Of a stretch of DNA of 64,000 bases, positions 1 to 10,398 are shown one piece after another. A program made the position numbers and the translations under genes. The notes beneath the pieces are model-generated. The model searched no databases. It was given only the letters and a program-made list of their open reading frames with translations, and was not told where the DNA came from. Position 1 is the first letter of the stretch. Each line of letters starts with the position of its first letter. The DNA is from Desmodesmus armatus. Lineage: Eukaryota; Chlorophyta; Chlorophyceae; Sphaeropleales; Scenedesmaceae. The DNA lies in assembly GCA_007449985.2 (NCBI GenBank), contig VIIQ02000054.1, positions 186,001 through 250,000 on the forward strand, in the 5' to 3' direction.

Positions 1-1287
1 CAGGGCTGTCCAAAGTTCAAAGCCCCCTGGTGGCCCCTTCGCATCGCCCTCGACCGCGCTGTTTTCCTCCATGTGCTGGTCATTCTGCTCGGCTATGGCA
101 CCTACATCTGCAGCCTTGCAGTGCTACCCTTCTACCTCTCACGGGCCCCCTACAGCATGTCTACAGGCAGCATAGGGGCCTTGTACATACCTGGGGCTAT
201 CGCAGCCATACTCGCTAGCCCATGTGGGGGGAAGCTTGCCGACCGCGCAGCAAGGGCGAATCCTCGGCAGCCGTTGCGGCGCATGGTGTATGCGAATCTC
301 CTTGGGATGCTACTGATGCCGTTCAGCTTCTTGACACTGGGCTGGAGCCTACAGAAGGGCCTGCCGCTGGCGATTGTCTTGGTGGCCTGCTTTGTGGCAT
401 CCTTCGTCAACTCCTTGTATATGCCGGCTCTCTTCACGGTGAGTGTCGGGGGTCACTGTGATTGTGTGCCCCTTGGGCTCTGACACACAGCCAGGCTGTG
501 TCCCTCAAACAGCGTGTGCCATGGCACGTAGCTGCTCTGTGCAGCTGTAAGTGACGGTTGAGGACAGGGGGCAAGCAGTGGATTGCCTTGGGAGCTTGGT
601 CTCACACCCACACCATACAAGACATGGTGCACCATCCAGCTGTGTGTGTTACACTCGATTGTCCTGCTGACCACGCATGGTGTGCCACCGTCCAACCACA
701 TGCTCTCAACAATTGCAACCAACACCATAAAGGCATTTTCACAACAGTGTTGTGTGACTATGCTGCCTGTCCTGCAGGTCCTGACCATCATGAAGCAGGA
801 TGCATCAGCAGCTGCTGTGGGTGGCGTATATGCCCTGATGTTCCTGCTGTCCGGCTCCCTTATGCTGGTAGCCAGTGCCATTGTCAGTGCAATTGGCTTG
901 GGCCCCTTCCTCACCATCATGGCCACCCTGCACCTGTCGTGCACACTCGGAGCCTTCATACAAATCATCAGGGCATGCAGTGATGACACTCAGTTGCCAC
1001 GGGATGTGGTCAGCACGCATGGCAGTGCGGTTTTCCTGCAGTCTGCGTACCGCGTTGTGTCTACCAGCTTGAAGGATCCAGCTGCATGCAGTGCAGGAGA
1101 GCATGCCGGTGGGGGTCCAGCACAGGCGCAGGTGCCGGGTGGGTGCAGGACAGCAGGCGGCAAGGGTGGTTGCAGTGCTGGCAGCAAAGATGGGCTGGCA
1201 GATGCTCAGAGGCATCCTGCAGCAGATCAGTCTGATGCTGCTCCTCAGTTGGACAGCAAAAACAAAGCCGGCGCAGAGCTTGCATGA
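1..1287 (+). CDS. MFS transporter, C-terminal half (partial, 2 exons)
   Basis: The reading frame is open from base 1, so the 5' part lies outside the window. Exon A runs 1-438 and ends at a GTGAGT donor; exon B runs 778-1287 after a CCTGCAG acceptor, and the join is phase 0. Exon A encodes a hydrophobic helix, a second helix ending in GGKLADR, and two more helices. The GxLADR pattern is the MFS loop signature between TM2-3 or TM8-9, which with the position suggests TM7 onward. Exon B adds two helices and then a hydrophilic, alanine/glycine-rich tail. This suggests a 12-helix membrane carrier; the substrate cannot be told. A TGTAA poly(A) signal lies 44 bases after the stop and supports the gene end. 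The last 80 residues are low complexity, so a further small intron there is possible. Confidence 0.72.
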
Positions 1288-1330
1288 GGTTGGTGTGCAT
1301 GGTCGATGAAAGAAAGTGTGTTCGCAACAC

Positions 1331-1335
1331 TGTAA
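1331..1335 (+). promoter_or_regulatory. TGTAA polyadenylation signal of the MFS gene
   Basis: TGTAA is the usual poly(A) signal of chlorophycean algae. This copy is 44 nt downstream of the transporter stop codon, a typical distance. Confidence 0.5.
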
Positions 1336-4059
1336 ATCACTGCACTAGTACTGCACGCGTGGGTGCAGGTTCTTGCAGCTTGCGTGCTTCAGTATTGCCC
1401 CGTCCTACCTTTTGGCTGCAGCAGCGGCAAGAGGTGTGTTCTGGAGGGGCCATGGGTATATGGTGGCATGTGTGTTGGTATGTAGGGGGCATGGGTTTTT
1501 GGTATTTGGGGGGCGTGGGTGTTTGCCCAGGCAATGGCTGGCTTGTGGGAATGGGCGGCTGGTGATGCTCAGCATGCAAAGTGTTGCTGGTGACTTTCTT
1601 GGGGGGTTGTGCGATGCGACTCTCTTGGTGAATTGCACTTTTGGCTGGCCTGGCTTGTGCAGGTGAAGCAGTGGGTGCAGTTGCAGAGGCCTGAGTGTCG
1701 TGGCAGGCTGCAGCTGCAACAAGTTGTTGAGGGCACAGCGCACCCTATGCGGGTGAATGGTGGCTGCCGCTGCAGGCGTAGCAGGTTGACGGCTGCAGCA
1801 GAAAGATCCGTAGTTTTTAGTGGCGGCACTGTGCTGCTTATACGTGCATAGCGATGATGATTTGTTGATGTAGTGGTGATATTGACTAGCGCACGGGCCA
1901 TGTGGCTGGCATGTTGCGCACTTGGAGAGTTGTTGCTTTGAAGGCGCTTAGTCATCGATGGCGGTTACTGTGGATGCAACGCAATGCACGTTGGAGACTG
2001 CGTTGGTAAGCATAAGAGCTGCTGGCATATGTGAGCAGCATAGCTGATTGGGATGATTGTGCGGTGTTGATGTGACGCACCTTGAGATAGGGTTTTACTT
2101 GCGCGCAGCGGCCACAGGAGCACCAGCTACTGATGCTCGTGCTTGCGCAGCTTTACCTGCAGCCTACTGGCCGCACTGCTGGGGGATTTCACCTCATCAT
2201 GAGCGCAAGTGTACAGTGGGTGTACTGCGTATGTGGGCAAGCAGACACCAGTACTTTCGGCGACATGATGCTGTTCCTGATGCTGTTTGGTGGGTGGGCT
2301 GGCTATGAGCGGGAGCTACCTTTTGGGCGGCTTTCATGGTACCGAGCAAAGCTGCCGTGGCCTGCCTATGGGATGGTAGCGCCAGTTTGTGCAGCCACCA
2401 TTGAGGCTTGACTGTCCTGAAGATTTCAGACAGCAGCCATGTACCACTCCCGCCTGGATCGAGGCACTGCAGGTAGCTGCAGCTAAAGTCACAATGTGCG
2501 GCCACTGTCTTGATGGTTTTCTCTCAGTTTTGCCCTGCGTTTGGGGCCAGGCTGGCAAGTACGGTACTTGGTATCGCCCTGCATATCGTTGATTGCATAG
2601 CTGTAGTGATCTGTGCCTCACAGATCTGTTACCTGCATGGATACTCATTGTATCGACGGTGCATGCTGTATCTGCGCCTGTGCAATGTATGTGTTAGTGA
2701 GGTCACTACCATATGGGATTGCTTGAGTTATTGCACCCCAGGGTTGGCATCTAGGCTAGCGGCGGCCCTCCTGGGTATCGCCTTGTTTGCAGACTTGCCT
2801 AGCCCCAGGTAGTCACTACCGGTGGGGAAGCGTTGTGATACACATCGGCTGCGACTGCCAGTCATAAGATGTGGCTTATTTTCACCCTTCCCTGTTTCTG
2901 TGCAGCCCTGCATGCTGGCTATTATCACACTAATCAAGTTGGTTGTTCCTCGGCACTCACTCATACGTCAATCCAGTGAGGCCTGGGCAACTCACTAAGG
3001 CGGGCAGCGTCATGATCATGTGAAAGGGGCACAGACACGATGTTGTGTTGTACAGACCTCAAGAGGTGCCTGGCCTGGCTAATGAAATAAGTTTATCGCA
3101 GATTGTGTCGCCTGTGTGATCAGATGTACAAGTCCAAATGCAGGAGCATCTGTTGTATTGTTGGAATTCGGAAAAAATGCATGGCCATGGATGGTTTGGA
3201 GCATTGGAGTATGCTGTTGGCCAAGTCTGTGCAAAAGGATGTGTCACGAAATGAATGTTTTGGCACGTTACTGGTGTGTTCAGGCTGGCCTTTAGCACAT
3301 GGTAACCACAGCCGCGCGTGCATCTCTGCAACCAGTCATCACCAACCATCGTTGCATGCCAGGGCATGCCACGCCACAGCGTGTTGGTCATAGAACCCAT
3401 CTGCGAGGCTGGCACCACAACAAGCCTGCAGGAACTGGTTTCGTGAATGTTACAGGACCCAACGGTGTTCGAGGTCAGCCTGTGATGGACATCACACTAT
3501 AGCCTTCCTACAAAACCTGCCTTGTTGAGAGCCAAAATGCAGGCGTACCCAACCTCATGAGCTCTGATCAGAGCCTGGCATGATGGACCTTCAGCTGCGG
3601 TAGATACTAAGAGGGCATAACTGAGGCGGTTGGCTGGGGGTGATGGAACTTGTAAGGGTACCTTTCTGATGACCAAACATGACATCCATTCATGGGATGA
3701 CATGAACCGCCAAGAAAGAAGCCCGACTCTTCCGCCAGCAAAGCACATTTCTTTTAGCACAGGTTTCAGACGGTTTTGACAGTGTATATCTTGCTTTAGC
3801 GCCTAGTCGGGACTGCCTCTCAAAGGACACCTTTGAGTGCAACATTGCACCCCTGTCGGAACGGCCAAGTACGGTGAGTAATCAGTATGAGCGCTTATTG
3901 TGAGCATTCGTGCTGCCAGCAAGCCGGCGCTGAGACCGTTCCGGTGCTGCTGCTGCTGCTGCTGACATGTGGGGTCCATGTTGCTGCTGGCTCTGCTGCT
4001 GTCACAGGTGCAAGTCCACAGTTTCTCACTTGGTGGACTGAAAGGCAGCAGGCAATCCA
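1336..4059. other. Intergenic stretch, no supported gene
   Basis: Only short, GT-rich, stop-ridden frames are present. One oddity is a pair of similar peptide-coding segments at about 2528-2590 and 2742-2806 (see findings). A cluster of CTG/GCTG repeats begins near 3940. I see no complete gene or RNA gene. Confidence 0.5.
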
Positions 4060-5853
4060 ATGCAGAGGCGGCAGCGTGCACAGCAGCACGCAGGGCACCA
4101 GCCCAGCCCAGCTGCCAGCCTGCCAGACGAGTTTGTCTGGAAGCTGCTGCTGCAGGAGCTGTGGGCACAACCCGAAGCTGCTGTGGTGTGCAAGCTGTTG
4201 TGCTGCAGCAATGCAATGGCACAGCTGGTACACACCACCTGCGCCGGCCGTGTCAAAGTGATGCTCTTGGACAGGCCTGCAGTGGCTGCAGCCAGGCGTC
4301 GTTCATCCTCGTATTCTCCTGCACTCAAAGCAGTAGTAGCAGCAACAGTAGCAGCTATAGCAGCAGCACCACCAAGCTGTCTGTCAGGGCCTACCCTAGG
4401 CAGGTGGCTAGCCAAGCATGCCAGCCTGCTGCAGGGCCTGGCAGTACAGCTTGCACCTGGCATGGAGGATGGCATGGCTGCAGGCATGCAGCTGCATCAT
4501 GCAGCCGCAGGAGCAGCAGCCCACGCAGCACCCAGCACAGCAGGACGCAGAACGACGCGTGCAGCAGCTGCGGCGGCCGCAACAGCAGCAGCCGTGCTGT
4601 CGCTCCCAGCCCCTGAGCTCCAGCAGGGCGCCCTTACAACAAGCCCAGCGGGGCTTGAACCCCGTGGCTTGTCGGCCCTGTTGCTACAGGGCGCCTCCAG
4701 CGGCCAGCTGCTGCATGTCATGTGCGGCAGCACGCAGCTGACACGGCTGCAGATCACCCTTGCAGCAGGCTTGCCTGTGCATAACGTACGGCACAGCCTG
4801 GCGTCCCTGATTGGCCTGAAGGATCTTCGTCTGGAGGTGTCCTGCAACAGCAGCAGCGGCAGTGCTGAGCAGCAAAAGGCCGCAAACCAGGCTGCGCGCC
4901 AGGCAGAGGAGCTTCTCCCAGCTCTGCAGCAGCTCAGCCAACTGACTGCGCTGCACCTGCAGCCCGGCTGCCTGCGCGGCCGCAACTGCCGCTTCCTGCC
5001 GCGGTCCCTGCGGTCCCTGACAGCAGACAAAGACACCTACATCCCAGTAGGAGCAGCAGGCGGCGCAGCAGCAGCAGCAGCAGGAGCCCCACTCGACCTC
5101 AACCACCTGTCAGACCTGACACGGCTGTCATGCACAGCAGTGTCATCCAATGGGTCCCTCACATCACACGATGTGCTGCCACCCAGCCTCATCGAGTTGC
5201 ATGCGCTGGTGGATCGCAGCTTCAGCCCAGTGCTGAAGCTGCAGTCGCTGCAGCGGCTCGACTGCAACTGGCCGATCGTCCCCAGGGACGTGCAGCAGCT
5301 GCGGCAGCTGAGCAACCTGCAGGACCTGCGCCTCACTGCCCAGCACGCGCAGCTTGAGAGAGCGGCTGACCTCATAGGGGAGCTGCCGCTCAAGCAGCTG
5401 ACGTTTGACGTGCCGGGAGAGCCGCAGCTGAACAACTTGCTCAGCAATATGCACCACTGGACGCGACTAGAGAATGTGTTCCTGATGGTTCAGCCGCGCA
5501 GCGTGCCCTTCGCGTTTACGTCTCTCGCAGGGAAGCTACAGAAGCTTCCTGCGCTGCGCACGCTGGCCATCGCGTGCAGGGGTGACCCCCAGCGCACTGT
5601 CGGCGTGCTGAGCCCTGCCGAGTGGGGGTCCTTTGTGCAGGATATGCGCGGGATGAAGAGCCTGCAGACGCTGATGTTGTGTCAGGTGCAGCTGGGGGAG
5701 GCGGTGGCTCAACTGGGTGTTGTCAGCCAGCTGACACGGCTGGCGTTGGTGCGATGTGGGGTGGGGGATGCAGCTAAGGCAGAGATGGTGGAAAAGCTGG
5801 GGGCAGCTTGTGTACGAGTGCTGGCTGACACTATCATTGATGGGAGTGATTGA
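4060..5853 (+). CDS. F-box-like leucine-rich repeat protein, intronless
   Basis: This is a single open frame of 597 residues starting at ATG 4060; the nearest in-frame stop upstream is TGA at 4039. Residues about 20-65 (beginning LPDEFVWKLLLQ and containing VCKLLCCSNAMAQLV) have the L-P-x-E...V-x-x-L...C-K spacing of an F-box. Alanine-rich linkers follow. From about residue 200 to the end there are irregular leucine-rich repeats, such as LTALHLQPGCL, LQRLDCNW, LQDLRLTAQ and LTRLALVRCG. F-box/LRR proteins are substrate adaptors of SCF ubiquitin ligases; that role is inferred from family. The F-box match is weak, so a plain LRR protein is the alternative. The lack of introns among intron-rich neighbours fits a retro-copied or expanded family. 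A TGTAA lies at 6191-6195. Confidence 0.68.
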   Translation: MQRRQRAQQHAGHQPSPAASLPDEFVWKLLLQELWAQPEAAVVCKLLCCSNAMAQLVHTTCAGRVKVMLLDRPAVAAARRRSSSYSPALKAVVAATVAAIAAAPPSCLSGPTLGRWLAKHASLLQGLAVQLAPGMEDGMAAGMQLHHAAAGAAAHAAPSTAGRRTTRAAAAAAATAAAVLSLPAPELQQGALTTSPAGLEPRGLSALLLQGASSGQLLHVMCGSTQLTRLQITLAAGLPVHNVRHSLASLIGLKDLRLEVSCNSSSGSAEQQKAANQAARQAEELLPALQQLSQLTALHLQPGCLRGRNCRFLPRSLRSLTADKDTYIPVGAAGGAAAAAAGAPLDLNHLSDLTRLSCTAVSSNGSLTSHDVLPPSLIELHALVDRSFSPVLKLQSLQRLDCNWPIVPRDVQQLRQLSNLQDLRLTAQHAQLERAADLIGELPLKQLTFDVPGEPQLNNLLSNMHHWTRLENVFLMVQPRSVPFAFTSLAGKLQKLPALRTLAIACRGDPQRTVGVLSPAEWGSFVQDMRGMKSLQTLMLCQVQLGEAVAQLGVVSQLTRLALVRCGVGDAAKAEMVEKLGAACVRVLADTIIDGSD

Positions 5854-6588
5854 GGGGAAGGATTTGCGGATGTTGATGGTGGTGTGGTATGGTACGCTGC
5901 GGTAGGGCAGATGCTGTGTGAGAGCTGTGTTGGGTCGTCCCTGCAAGGACTCCTGCGTGCAGAATGGGTGTGACAGCAAAGCAAGGCACGTATGGTGAAT
6001 TTGTGTATCAGTGTGACATACAGTTGCACAGTTTGCTGCAGTTTTGGTGAGGGGTACTGTCTAGCGGCGTGTTGTGTTGTTGAGTTGCTAATGGATGGTG
6101 CTGCAGTCAGCAGCATCACCTTTGGCCACTTGCTGGTGGCAGTTGCTATTGATCATTGTGTTGTTCATGCTTTTGCTTTCAGATCTGGTTTGTAAGCTTG
6201 CTTTTGGACTTTAAAGTCCAGCAAATTTGCTGGTGGCAGCGGGGTACTACTGGGTTGTCTCTTGCACAAGCACATTGTCATGCTTGCATGAAACCTTTGC
6301 GTTCCACCCAGGGCACACTGACCCCACTTGCAACGCTGCTGTGGGTCTATTCCGCACTGTATGTGCTGATACAAGTTTGCACACCACAGTCAATCAGTGT
6401 TGAGTGTCAAAGGAACATCTGCACATGAGGTACTTATCTATGCAGAGCCAAGACATCGAGTCATGACTGTCAGCATCCCTCGGCCCAACGTACCGTTTAT
6501 ACCGTCTCATGCCTTGATCTGGAAGAAACGCTTGGTTGCTGCTTGCAACAACACTCATAGGTGTTTACCTCCGTGTCAGCCTCACTGC
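5854..6588. other. 3' flank of the LRR gene, no other gene seen
   Basis: The stretch holds no long frame. It contains a candidate poly(A) signal TGTAA at 6191-6195 and ends at a (CA)n microsatellite. A small hairpin, TTTGGACTTTAAAGTCCAG, lies near 6204-6222. Confidence 0.4.
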
Positions 6589-6607
6589 ACACACACACAC
6601 ACACACA
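6589..6607. repeat. (CA)n microsatellite at the left edge of the retroelement
   Basis: An uninterrupted CA repeat of about nine units is followed directly by AGAGTACTATAG. Elements with N-terminal GIY-YIG Penelope-like enzymes are known to favour microsatellite targets, so this is a likely insertion site. Confidence 0.7.
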
Positions 6608-6666
6608 GAGTACTATAGCAGCAAGCCGTGTCAAAGGAGGTGTTCGCCGAGGCAGCAGCAGAAGCC

Positions 6667-7098
6667 ATGCTTGTGTTTTGGGAAGAAGGGTGCGACCTGA
6701 CATTGTTTCCTACGGCACCGGCGGTCTTGCACCACTACCTCAAAAACTGTCTGGACTGGGAGGTGAGCGATCTGAACTGGGTGCAGGACAGGGTCATGTC
6801 TCTGGTCCGGGGGTTCTCGAAGCATGGGGCCGTGCGTCTGTGGGCGCTGCAGCTGTCACGCCTGATTGGATTGCTGTTTTCCTACGCAATCAGCAACCCG
6901 CTATGTTGGTACACTCCACCTGGCGCCAACACTGGCAACCACAGCACTTCCGGGTGCAATATCCAGCGGGTTGTGCAACGAGGGAGGCCATTCTACGGTC
7001 TGTGTCCCCCAACACTTACCCCACTGGTCCTGCCCAGCCTGTTGCTGGTGCAGGCCTGTGATTCTCAGGCGGTTGCTGGGCTACCTATTGTCTCTTGA
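6667..7098 (+). CDS. Upstream ORF in the leader of the retroelement
   Basis: An open frame of about 143 codons runs from ATG 6667 to TGA 7096. The frame is open back to a TAG at 6616, exactly at the supposed element start. It is in the same frame as the reverse transcriptase and is separated from it only by TGA at 7096 and TGA at 7111. The first 85 residues look protein-like, with mixed hydrophobic and charged residues (for example CLDWEVSDLNW and VRLWALQLSRLIGLL). I do not recognise a family. It could be a first ORF, an exon, or chance coding. No ribosome-context evidence favours it. Confidence 0.3.
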   Translation: MLVFWEEGCDLTLFPTAPAVLHHYLKNCLDWEVSDLNWVQDRVMSLVRGFSKHGAVRLWALQLSRLIGLLFSYAISNPLCWYTPPGANTGNHSTSGCNIQRVVQRGRPFYGLCPPTLTPLVLPSLLLVQACDSQAVAGLPIVS

Positions 7099-7131
7099 GG
7101 GTTCTCTGGGTGATTGCTGGTGTGCGCCGCC

Positions 7132-10100
7132 ATGGCAGCACAAGCACAGGGGGCGCCATTGCCCTTGCAGGGCAACAGGCTGCCTGGCGCCGGCAATTTG
7201 CAGCATGGGCAGTTGCAAAGGCAATTTGTTGCCCCTTTGTTGCATGTCTCCAAATCCGCGCATAACCAGCAGCGACGAACTTTGCCTCAACGTTTGCGGC
7301 ATATTCTGGACACACGTGATGCGTTGTACAACAGCACGCTACCTTTGTCGCGTCTGAAAGAGGCTTATCACAAGCAGCAGGGTTCGCAGGGTTTTCATCA
7401 GCAAGGGGTTTATGTTTGGGTGCATAAGTCGATGACTGCAGCGCTTTATGTTGGTTGCTATGGGGTGGGTCAGGGCATTACGGTCCGGTCGTTGTTACAG
7501 CGCACACGGGAGCATGTCGAGGGTGCCAATGCCCTGGTGGACGTTGCTCACCACTACAAACGCCGCCGGGATCAGATGGGTTTGTGGGCTTCTCTGGCTA
7601 GGGGTGGATTGAAAGGGTGGTTCGTATTTCCACTTGAGCTTTTTGCACACACAGTCCCGCCATCTCAGGTCTATGAGTGTGAGCAGAAGTGGATTGATGC
7701 TTTGGGCGCTGTTCGCCATGGGTTGAATTCCACTAACTCCGTAGCCGCCGCCCCTGCACCAGGGGGTTTTGGTACTGGCAGGCGGTATGGGTATCGCAAC
7801 ATGGCCCGCCGGGTGGCGGCGTGTTATGTTGCCTACACTGGAAACCGGCTGTCGAATGCAAATGCCGTTCGTTATTTTCAGGACTTCCGCACCAGCAATG
7901 TTATCAAGATGCATCATTACTGTCTTGTCGGCGGCCCACCTACGGATGCCACCACAACTGGAGACTTGGTGCAGTGGGTTGTACCTGATGTGTTTGTGGC
8001 GAGCTTGCGGGCTATGTTACATGTGGTTTTGTTGTCTCGATTCAATCGCAGCAGCGGGACCAATCACACTGTGCTTGTCGTGCCTTACCACTGCGCAGTG
8101 TTGGACCAGCTGCCCTTGAGGCGTGTTTTGAACGACCCTGACCTTCGCGCTCATTTGCAGCCCCCTCAGCAGCAAGCGCTAGCAGCTTTGGGACCGTTGT
8201 GCACAGGCTTTGCATATCAGCAGCCTTTGGGCAGCAAGTTTTGCAACCATGCACGGTTCGCTACCACACTGTCTTTGGCCAAACAGGCAGACATTTTAGC
8301 TAGGACTTGTGTGTGTGAGCAACGTTCTGCGTCGCTACGGGCACAGGGTTTGATTCCAGAAGGGTTTGACCATGTTTTGACGTGCAATCCCAGTGTTTTG
8401 AACTTGGTTGCAGGGTCGGATGAGGGTATGCAGTACCTCTTTGCACAAGGCTACAAGCACAGGCCCCACAGCCTACGCATGGTCATGTCAGCCAGCATCC
8501 GCAGAGGGATTGTGTCAGATGTGCAACGCAGTTTGGTTAAATTTCTGCAGGCGCGGGGCCTGCAATCAGCAGGTTACATGCCTTGGGTTACGGCAGTAGC
8601 AACGGCTTTGTCTGCGGTGCTTGAGGGTGAGGCCCGGTTTGGGGATGGACAGGTGGTCTCCACGAGCTCCAGGCCACACCAGGCGGATGCCAGGTTCCAA
8701 CCTTGGGAGTTCTCATATGACCACGCATTGCCAGCCTTGCATGCACAGTTTATTGTCACCACAGCTGACAAGCTGGGTAACAACTACGTTGTGTGCTGCA
8801 AGAAACTGTATTTACAGACCGTTTTGGAGGACCTGGACCATAGCACTTACTACACACGCAAGCCAGCAGGGTTTGATGTTGAACAGGCCCTTCGCCCGCA
8901 GGTCGCGGCGTTGGCGCCTAGGATGTATGACCATTTGGATCCGCAGGCGTTTGCATCTACCATGTCAGACGTCCCTTATGCGGCTGGCCTTATTAAGCTT
9001 CATAAATCACCGTATGCCTTCCGGTTTTTGGCATGCAGTCGCATCAATGCACTAAGGGAGCCAGCTGTGTGGACCACAGCCTTGCTACGTGCCTTGTATG
9101 ATGATGTTTTGGGTATATGGCAGACCATAGTACAGCGGGTTGGAGGTGTAGGGAGCGATGTGCCCCCTTTGTACATTTCTGCCAGCCGCCAGTTGACAAA
9201 ATTGGTGGCTCGCTTCAACTCTGCCAGGGTGTCAGAGGCAGATTTTGTAGCGGGCGGGGGTTGGCAGGGAGCAGATTTTATGCGCCTTTACACCAACATC
9301 CCCCATACTCCTTTGCTGGCTAAATTAGATTGGGTGGTGGACACGGCTTGGGATCGCCATCCAAGCACGCCCGTTTTGTTGGTGTACCGGGACAAGCAAG
9401 TGCGGCACGAGTGGGTGGCGTCCTTTGGCCAAAAACACTCAGCACAGGGTTACACTTGGGTTGGCACTGGCGTACAGGGCGTGCGGTTGGGAAAACACAA
9501 GCAGAAGGGCGCCTGCTACATGTTTGATAGAGCCGGGGCTAAGGCAGTTTTGCGGCTACTGGTGTGTAACTCTTACGTGCGGCTAGGGGACACTGTGTTT
9601 CAGCAGACTATGGGTATCCCCATGGGTATTAACCCAGCTGTGTATATGGCTAACTACTTCTTGTACTCCTATGAGGTCTCCTTTGTTGAGCGGCTTGACA
9701 GTCTGGTGGAGGCTCACCCGCCCAATCCGGACGGCGCCACTTATGCTGAGGCTTTCTTTGCTGATACCAGCGCGACGCCAACTTGGGTGGGGGCGCATGT
9801 ACCCCCACACCGCCTTGGTGACGTGGCACGTTATGTCTGGCGCTGTTTTCGGTTTACGGCTCGCTTTGTTGACGATTTCACATCCGGTCCCAACCGCTTG
9901 TTACCGTTCTTGTGGTATGACAGCCAATCTATTGCCGGGGGCGCCATCACTGGCATCTACCCAGGGCCGGAGGTTTTGGAGTTGGCGCGGGTGCCAGGGG
10001 ACATTTGGGGCTACCCCACCTTGGACGTCCGCATTGTGTCACAGGTGGTTGACGGAAGGGTTTGCAGCACTACACACTTGTATGACAAACGCCGGGAGTC

Positions 10101-10398
10101 TTGCTATGCTGACATTCCTGTGGTGGGTTACGTTCATGTTACTAGCGCAGTCTCAGCGCGCGTAGGCCCGAACGTCTTGCACGGGCAGTTGTTTCGTTTC
10201 AGCACCATCATTATGGACAGGTCTAACTTTGTGGAGGAGGCAGCCCGATGCATTGTGAACCTGGAAAAGCGCGGGCACGTTCGGTCTTCGTTGTTCAAGG
10301 TTCTTCGTAAGTTTTTGTCCCATCATTTTGACACTTATGGGGACATTTCGATGGACCCTTTGTGGAATGATGTTGTGGCGGCCGTCCGTGATGCTTGA
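7132..10398 (+). CDS. GIY-YIG endonuclease / CxC / reverse transcriptase fusion (Chlamys-type PLE)
   Basis: The product is 1,088 residues. ATG 7132 is chosen because it has a near-ideal GCCGCCATGG context; the frame is closed by TGA at 7111. Domains in order: GIY-YIG nuclease (GVY at residues 92-94, YVG at 106-108, QRTREHV, Glu184 and Asn199); a linker with C393-V-C395; then a reverse transcriptase with motif A DFMRLYTNIPH (Asp715), motif B MGIPMG (about 827-832) followed by ANYFLYSYE, and motif C RFVDDF (Asp914-Asp915). LYTNIP and GIPMG are hallmarks of Penelope-like and telomerase-related enzymes. Classic PLEs carry the nuclease at the C-terminus; here it is N-terminal, as in the Naiad/Chlamys clade. 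The frame is intact with all catalytic residues, so the copy may be young or active. The nuclease nicks target DNA and the RT primes cDNA synthesis; this is family knowledge. Confidence 0.9.
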   Translation: MAAQAQGAPLPLQGNRLPGAGNLQHGQLQRQFVAPLLHVSKSAHNQQRRTLPQRLRHILDTRDALYNSTLPLSRLKEAYHKQQGSQGFHQQGVYVWVHKSMTAALYVGCYGVGQGITVRSLLQRTREHVEGANALVDVAHHYKRRRDQMGLWASLARGGLKGWFVFPLELFAHTVPPSQVYECEQKWIDALGAVRHGLNSTNSVAAAPAPGGFGTGRRYGYRNMARRVAACYVAYTGNRLSNANAVRYFQDFRTSNVIKMHHYCLVGGPPTDATTTGDLVQWVVPDVFVASLRAMLHVVLLSRFNRSSGTNHTVLVVPYHCAVLDQLPLRRVLNDPDLRAHLQPPQQQALAALGPLCTGFAYQQPLGSKFCNHARFATTLSLAKQADILARTCVCEQRSASLRAQGLIPEGFDHVLTCNPSVLNLVAGSDEGMQYLFAQGYKHRPHSLRMVMSASIRRGIVSDVQRSLVKFLQARGLQSAGYMPWVTAVATALSAVLEGEARFGDGQVVSTSSRPHQADARFQPWEFSYDHALPALHAQFIVTTADKLGNNYVVCCKKLYLQTVLEDLDHSTYYTRKPAGFDVEQALRPQVAALAPRMYDHLDPQAFASTMSDVPYAAGLIKLHKSPYAFRFLACSRINALREPAVWTTALLRALYDDVLGIWQTIVQRVGGVGSDVPPLYISASRQLTKLVARFNSARVSEADFVAGGGWQGADFMRLYTNIPHTPLLAKLDWVVDTAWDRHPSTPVLLVYRDKQVRHEWVASFGQKHSAQGYTWVGTGVQGVRLGKHKQKGACYMFDRAGAKAVLRLLVCNSYVRLGDTVFQQTMGIPMGINPAVYMANYFLYSYEVSFVERLDSLVEAHPPNPDGATYAEAFFADTSATPTWVGAHVPPHRLGDVARYVWRCFRFTARFVDDFTSGPNRLLPFLWYDSQSIAGGAITGIYPGPEVLELARVPGDIWGYPTLDVRIVSQVVDGRVCSTTHLYDKRRESCYADIPVVGYVHVTSAVSARVGPNVLHGQLFRFSTIIMDRSNFVEEAARCIVNLEKRGHVRSSLFKVLRKFLSHHFDTYGDISMDPLWNDVVAAVRDA

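Noticed and set aside
3969..4616. Alternative frame over the start of the F-box/LRR gene
   Set aside because: Low-complexity Ser/Gln/Cys output; the frame from 4060 gives a coherent domain series.
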